A stretch of DNA of 39,041 bases from an uncultured Planctomycetaceae bacterium (GTDB lineage Bacteria; Planctomycetota; Planctomycetia; Planctomycetales; Planctomycetaceae). The stretch is taken from positions 1-39,041 of the forward strand of contig CAIYBH010000244.1 in assembly GCA_903924405.1 (NCBI GenBank), in the 5' to 3' direction. Made by a program: the position numbers and the translations under genes. The notes beneath the pieces are model-generated. The model had not been told where the DNA came from. It saw only the letters and a program-made list of their open reading frames with translations, and did no database searches. Positions 36,525-39,041 of the stretch are shown piece by piece (within the stretch, counting starts at the first letter, position 1; each line of letters begins with the position of its first letter).

Positions 36525-38780
36525 CTACTTGTGCTGCTCCAGCTCCCAGACTTTCACTACGATCTTCAACAGGTGGTACGGAATCTCTCCTCGCAGATCT
36601 TCGAAAATCGGCTTGAGTCTTTCAGGGCCCAGCCGCCCGATCGAATCCTCAATCCTCGTTTGCACAGCTGCCGAGACCCACGAACCAATGTCCGTACGAC
36701 GTTGAAACTGCAGCCAGTTCACAAGGTGCCTGCTGACTGTTTCCAGCGACGTATCCTGCTGGACAGCAATCTCCTCAATCGAAAGTTCCTGCTCAAACAG
36801 GTCATAATACTCGGCGCTAACCGTATCACTGACAGACTTCGAAGTCTGCGGTGGCTCCATCACTTCCTCGGGGTTCAAGCGGACGTCAAATCCCACATCA
36901 GTCGGTATCTTCCGACTCTGACACCATTGCTGGATCTCAAACAGAACCACTGGACCAAAATCCTGAAGTTTCTTCGCACCTATTCCCGGAATCTGCTTCA
37001 GCCCCGCAGCACCCGACGGCCTGTGCTTTGCCAACGCCCGCAGCGTCGCATCACTGAAGATAATGTATGGCGGCAGATTCCGACTCACCGCCAGACGTGT
37101 TCGCAATCCTCGCAACTCGTCAAACAACCCCCGATCCACGCCATCCCACGAATCCTCTCGACGGTCAGATTCCTCGGACTGACGTACCCGCAACAGCGTC
37201 GGCGTCAACTGCCCCTTCAGTACCTGTCGCCCCGTCGGGGTCACCTCAAGACAATTGTATTCCCCCGACTGCCGCAGATACCCTTGTGATAACAACTGAT
37301 CAATCCAGTGCTTCAGTTGCATCTCAGACTCTTCCTTCAATAACCCCCACGTACTCAATCGATCGTGACCATTCTCAAGGATCCGCTTGGCCCTGGACCC
37401 CTTCAGGACCTGAGCCGTATAGCCCGTCCCAAATCGTTCTCCCTGACGGATCACGCCTGACAGAATCTTCTGCGATACGACCAGCGCATCTGCAACTTCA
37501 GTCATCTCCTTCAGACACACATCACAGGCACCGCATGATGGACTATCGAGTGTCTGCCCAAAGTGCTCCACCAGCATTCGATGCCTGCACTGAGTACTGC
37601 TGCAGTACTGCTTCATCGACCTCAGCGACTCCTCGGACGTGGTACGTACCCCCTCGTCCTCGCAGTCCCGCATCAGGTAATTCCAGGTCTCCACATCTCC
37701 CGGCGAGTACAACAGCGTGCACTCCGCCTCCAAACCATCGCGACCCGCACGCCCACTCTCCTGCTGGTAGTTTTCCAGAGATTTCGGCATCTCCGCATGA
37801 ATCACAAAACGCACGTTGCTTTTGTCAATCCCCATGCCAAATGCCACCGTCGCCACAATAATTTCCGCAGTCTCATCAATAAACGCATCCTGCCCACGCC
37901 GCCGGTCCTCGTCTGACAGCCCGGCGTGATACGGAAGCGTCTTCACCCCCAGCCGATTCAACGCCTGGCTGGTAGCCTCCACGTTCCTCCGACTGATGCA
38001 GTAAATAATCCCGGATTCCCCTTTGTGTCTTGAGAGAATCCGCTGAATCTGACCAATCGCGTCCACTCGCCGCTCCACGCGGTAAATCAGGTTCGGACGA
38101 TCAAATGAACCGACCAGCACATCAGCCGTCTCCAGCCCCAGTTGCTCGACAATATCGCGACGCACCTGTTCTGTCGCCGTCGCCGTGTATCCATGCACGG
38201 CAACCCCGGGGAACTCCTGCCTCAGAGTCTTCAACTGCCGATACTCAGGACGAAAATCATGGCCCCATTGACTGATGCAGTGGGCCTCATCCACAGCAAC
38301 AAACGAAACTTTTGTCGATCGCAGGAAATCCAGCGTCCGCGGCTGAACCAGTCGCTCAGGTGAAATATACAGCAACTTCAAGTCCCCACGCCGGATCCTG
38401 CGGGCAATCTCAGATTTCTCCTCCGCCGTCTGCATGCTGTTGACGCAACCCGCGGCAATTCCCAGGCTCTGAAGAGTGTCAACCTGGTCCTTCATCAGCG
38501 AAATCAACGGCGACACAATCACAGCCATACCGTCGCGTGCCAACGCAGGAACCTGATAACACAGCGACTTGCCTCCTCCTGTCGGCAGCACAATCAGCGA
38601 ATCCCGGTTCTGCATGACCAGTGACATCGCCTCCTTCTGCAATGGCCTGAATCCCGGATATCCCCACCACTGCTGCAGTTGGGCGAGCAGCAATTCAGTG
38701 ACCGGATCCCCTCCTCCACTCTCGACAGCATGCCGTAACACACCGTCCCCCGAACGCGACCTCGATGCGCCTTGTTTCAT
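36525..38780 (-). CDS. recQ: ATP-dependent DNA helicase RecQ
   Basis: 751 residues. Motif 0 is FRPLQKEAM; Walker A is PTGGGKSLCYQ (66-76); the DEAH box is VDEAHCISQWGHDFRPEY (from 163); motif VI is QQESGRAGRDG. The RQC zinc site has its four Cys in CRHRM and CGACDVC plus surroundings. An HRDC domain (SDATLRALAKHRPSGAAGL) and a C-terminal helix-turn-helix (LSIEEIAVQQDTSLETVSRH) follow. RecQ is a 3'-5' helicase in recombination and fork repair. The ATG at 38780 is used; a GTG six bases upstream is the alternative, and neither has a clear Shine-Dalgarno. It converges on the cytochrome-WD40 gene. Confidence 0.96.
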   Translation of the reverse strand: MKQGASRSRSGDGVLRHAVESGGGDPVTELLLAQLQQWWGYPGFRPLQKEAMSLVMQNRDSLIVLPTGGGKSLCYQVPALARDGMAVIVSPLISLMKDQVDTLQSLGIAAGCVNSMQTAEEKSEIARRIRRGDLKLLYISPERLVQPRTLDFLRSTKVSFVAVDEAHCISQWGHDFRPEYRQLKTLRQEFPGVAVHGYTATATEQVRRDIVEQLGLETADVLVGSFDRPNLIYRVERRVDAIGQIQRILSRHKGESGIIYCISRRNVEATSQALNRLGVKTLPYHAGLSDEDRRRGQDAFIDETAEIIVATVAFGMGIDKSNVRFVIHAEMPKSLENYQQESGRAGRDGLEAECTLLYSPGDVETWNYLMRDCEDEGVRTTSEESLRSMKQYCSSTQCRHRMLVEHFGQTLDSPSCGACDVCLKEMTEVADALVVSQKILSGVIRQGERFGTGYTAQVLKGSRAKRILENGHDRLSTWGLLKEESEMQLKHWIDQLLSQGYLRQSGEYNCLEVTPTGRQVLKGQLTPTLLRVRQSEESDRREDSWDGVDRGLFDELRGLRTRLAVSRNLPPYIIFSDATLRALAKHRPSGAAGLKQIPGIGAKKLQDFGPVVLFEIQQWCQSRKIPTDVGFDVRLNPEEVMEPPQTSKSVSDTVSAEYYDLFEQELSIEEIAVQQDTSLETVSRHLVNWLQFQRRTDIGSWVSAAVQTRIEDSIGRLGPERLKPIFEDLRGEIPYHLLKIVVKVWELEQHK

Positions 38781-38894
38781 ACCCACACATGCATCTCAGA
38801 AAACAACTGAAAATCTGCCGGAATCCTCTAACCAATCTCCCACACACTACCGTCAACAAGGACACAAAGAAACCAAATTCCCAACCCCATTCAG

Positions 38895-38905
38895 GTGCCA
38901 GGCAC
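38895..38905. repeat. Palindrome GTGCCAGGCAC
   Basis: A perfect 11-base palindrome around a central A, upstream of recQ. I associate GTGCC(A/T)GGCAC-type palindromes with repetitive or transposon-linked elements in planctomycetes and other bacteria, but only one copy lies in this window, so the repeat nature is inference. Confidence 0.35.
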
Positions 38906-39021
38906 TTTGTAAGCTCATCTTTTGGACACGAGCGACAAAAGTCGGAGTGAATTTGCAGAGAATGGAGAGGCTTGACCTGGTTGTGGGGACGTCGAGGTGC
39001 TACTTTTCGCTGAGATTTGCG

Positions 39022-39041
39022 GGAGGAGCAACGCAGTGCGG
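39022..39041 (+). other. Possible ribosome-binding site and GTG start of a gene leaving the window
   Basis: GGAGGAG (39022-39028) is followed after seven bases by GTG (39036-39038), an ideal spacing for a translation start. Only two codons remain before the window ends, so a gene cannot be confirmed. The rest of 38781-39041 holds no other supported gene; it must contain the recQ promoter. Confidence 0.25.

Overview
The window looks like a chromosomal segment of a planctomycete (Planctomycetota, Planctomycetaceae-like). The evidence is a DUF1501 protein with a twin-arginine leader, a giant protein carrying the planctomycete-type c-type cytochrome domain plus WD40 repeats, a truncated cupredoxin/carboxypeptidase-regulatory protein, an amino-acid-kinase paralogue of the sort linked to tetrahydromethanopterin C1 metabolism, and several small secreted proteins of planctomycete style. 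Base composition is moderately GC-rich. Most genes lie on the minus strand. I see no tRNA, rRNA, CRISPR array, insertion sequence or prophage.

Left part (1-9.3 kb): the 3' end of a secreted copper-protein gene with a strong terminator; a DUF167 gene downstream of parB; an exported alpha/beta hydrolase; a palindromic, REP-like spacer; dnaA with an unusual N-terminal extension; a stand-alone molybdopterin oxidoreductase; uppP (undecaprenyl-PP recycling); and an MfnE-like kinase. parB and dnaA within 4 kb suggest proximity to a replication origin, but parA, dnaN and a DnaA-box cluster are not seen.

Middle part (9.5-20.5 kb): a SAM methyltransferase preceded by an 11-C tract; an envelope group (Gly-rich lipoprotein, RcpA/CpaC-like secretin, two small secreted proteins); gcvT without other gcv genes; ruvB converging on gcvT; and a large exported TPR protein.

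Right part (21-39 kb): a translation/transcription operon reading leftwards in the order nusA, infB, rbfA and then an HhH-GPD-like protein with a histone-H1-like tail. It is preceded by a candidate promoter and an intrinsic terminator placed just before nusA, so attenuation is possible. Upstream of it lie a small conserved gene and an FHA-domain gene. On the plus strand follow the DUF1501 gene and a 1626-residue cytochrome/WD40/coiled-coil protein, and recQ converges on them from the right. No obviously complete new multi-gene system is evident. The most unusual items are the giant cytochrome-WD40 protein, the HhH-GPD/histone-like fusion and the nusA leader.
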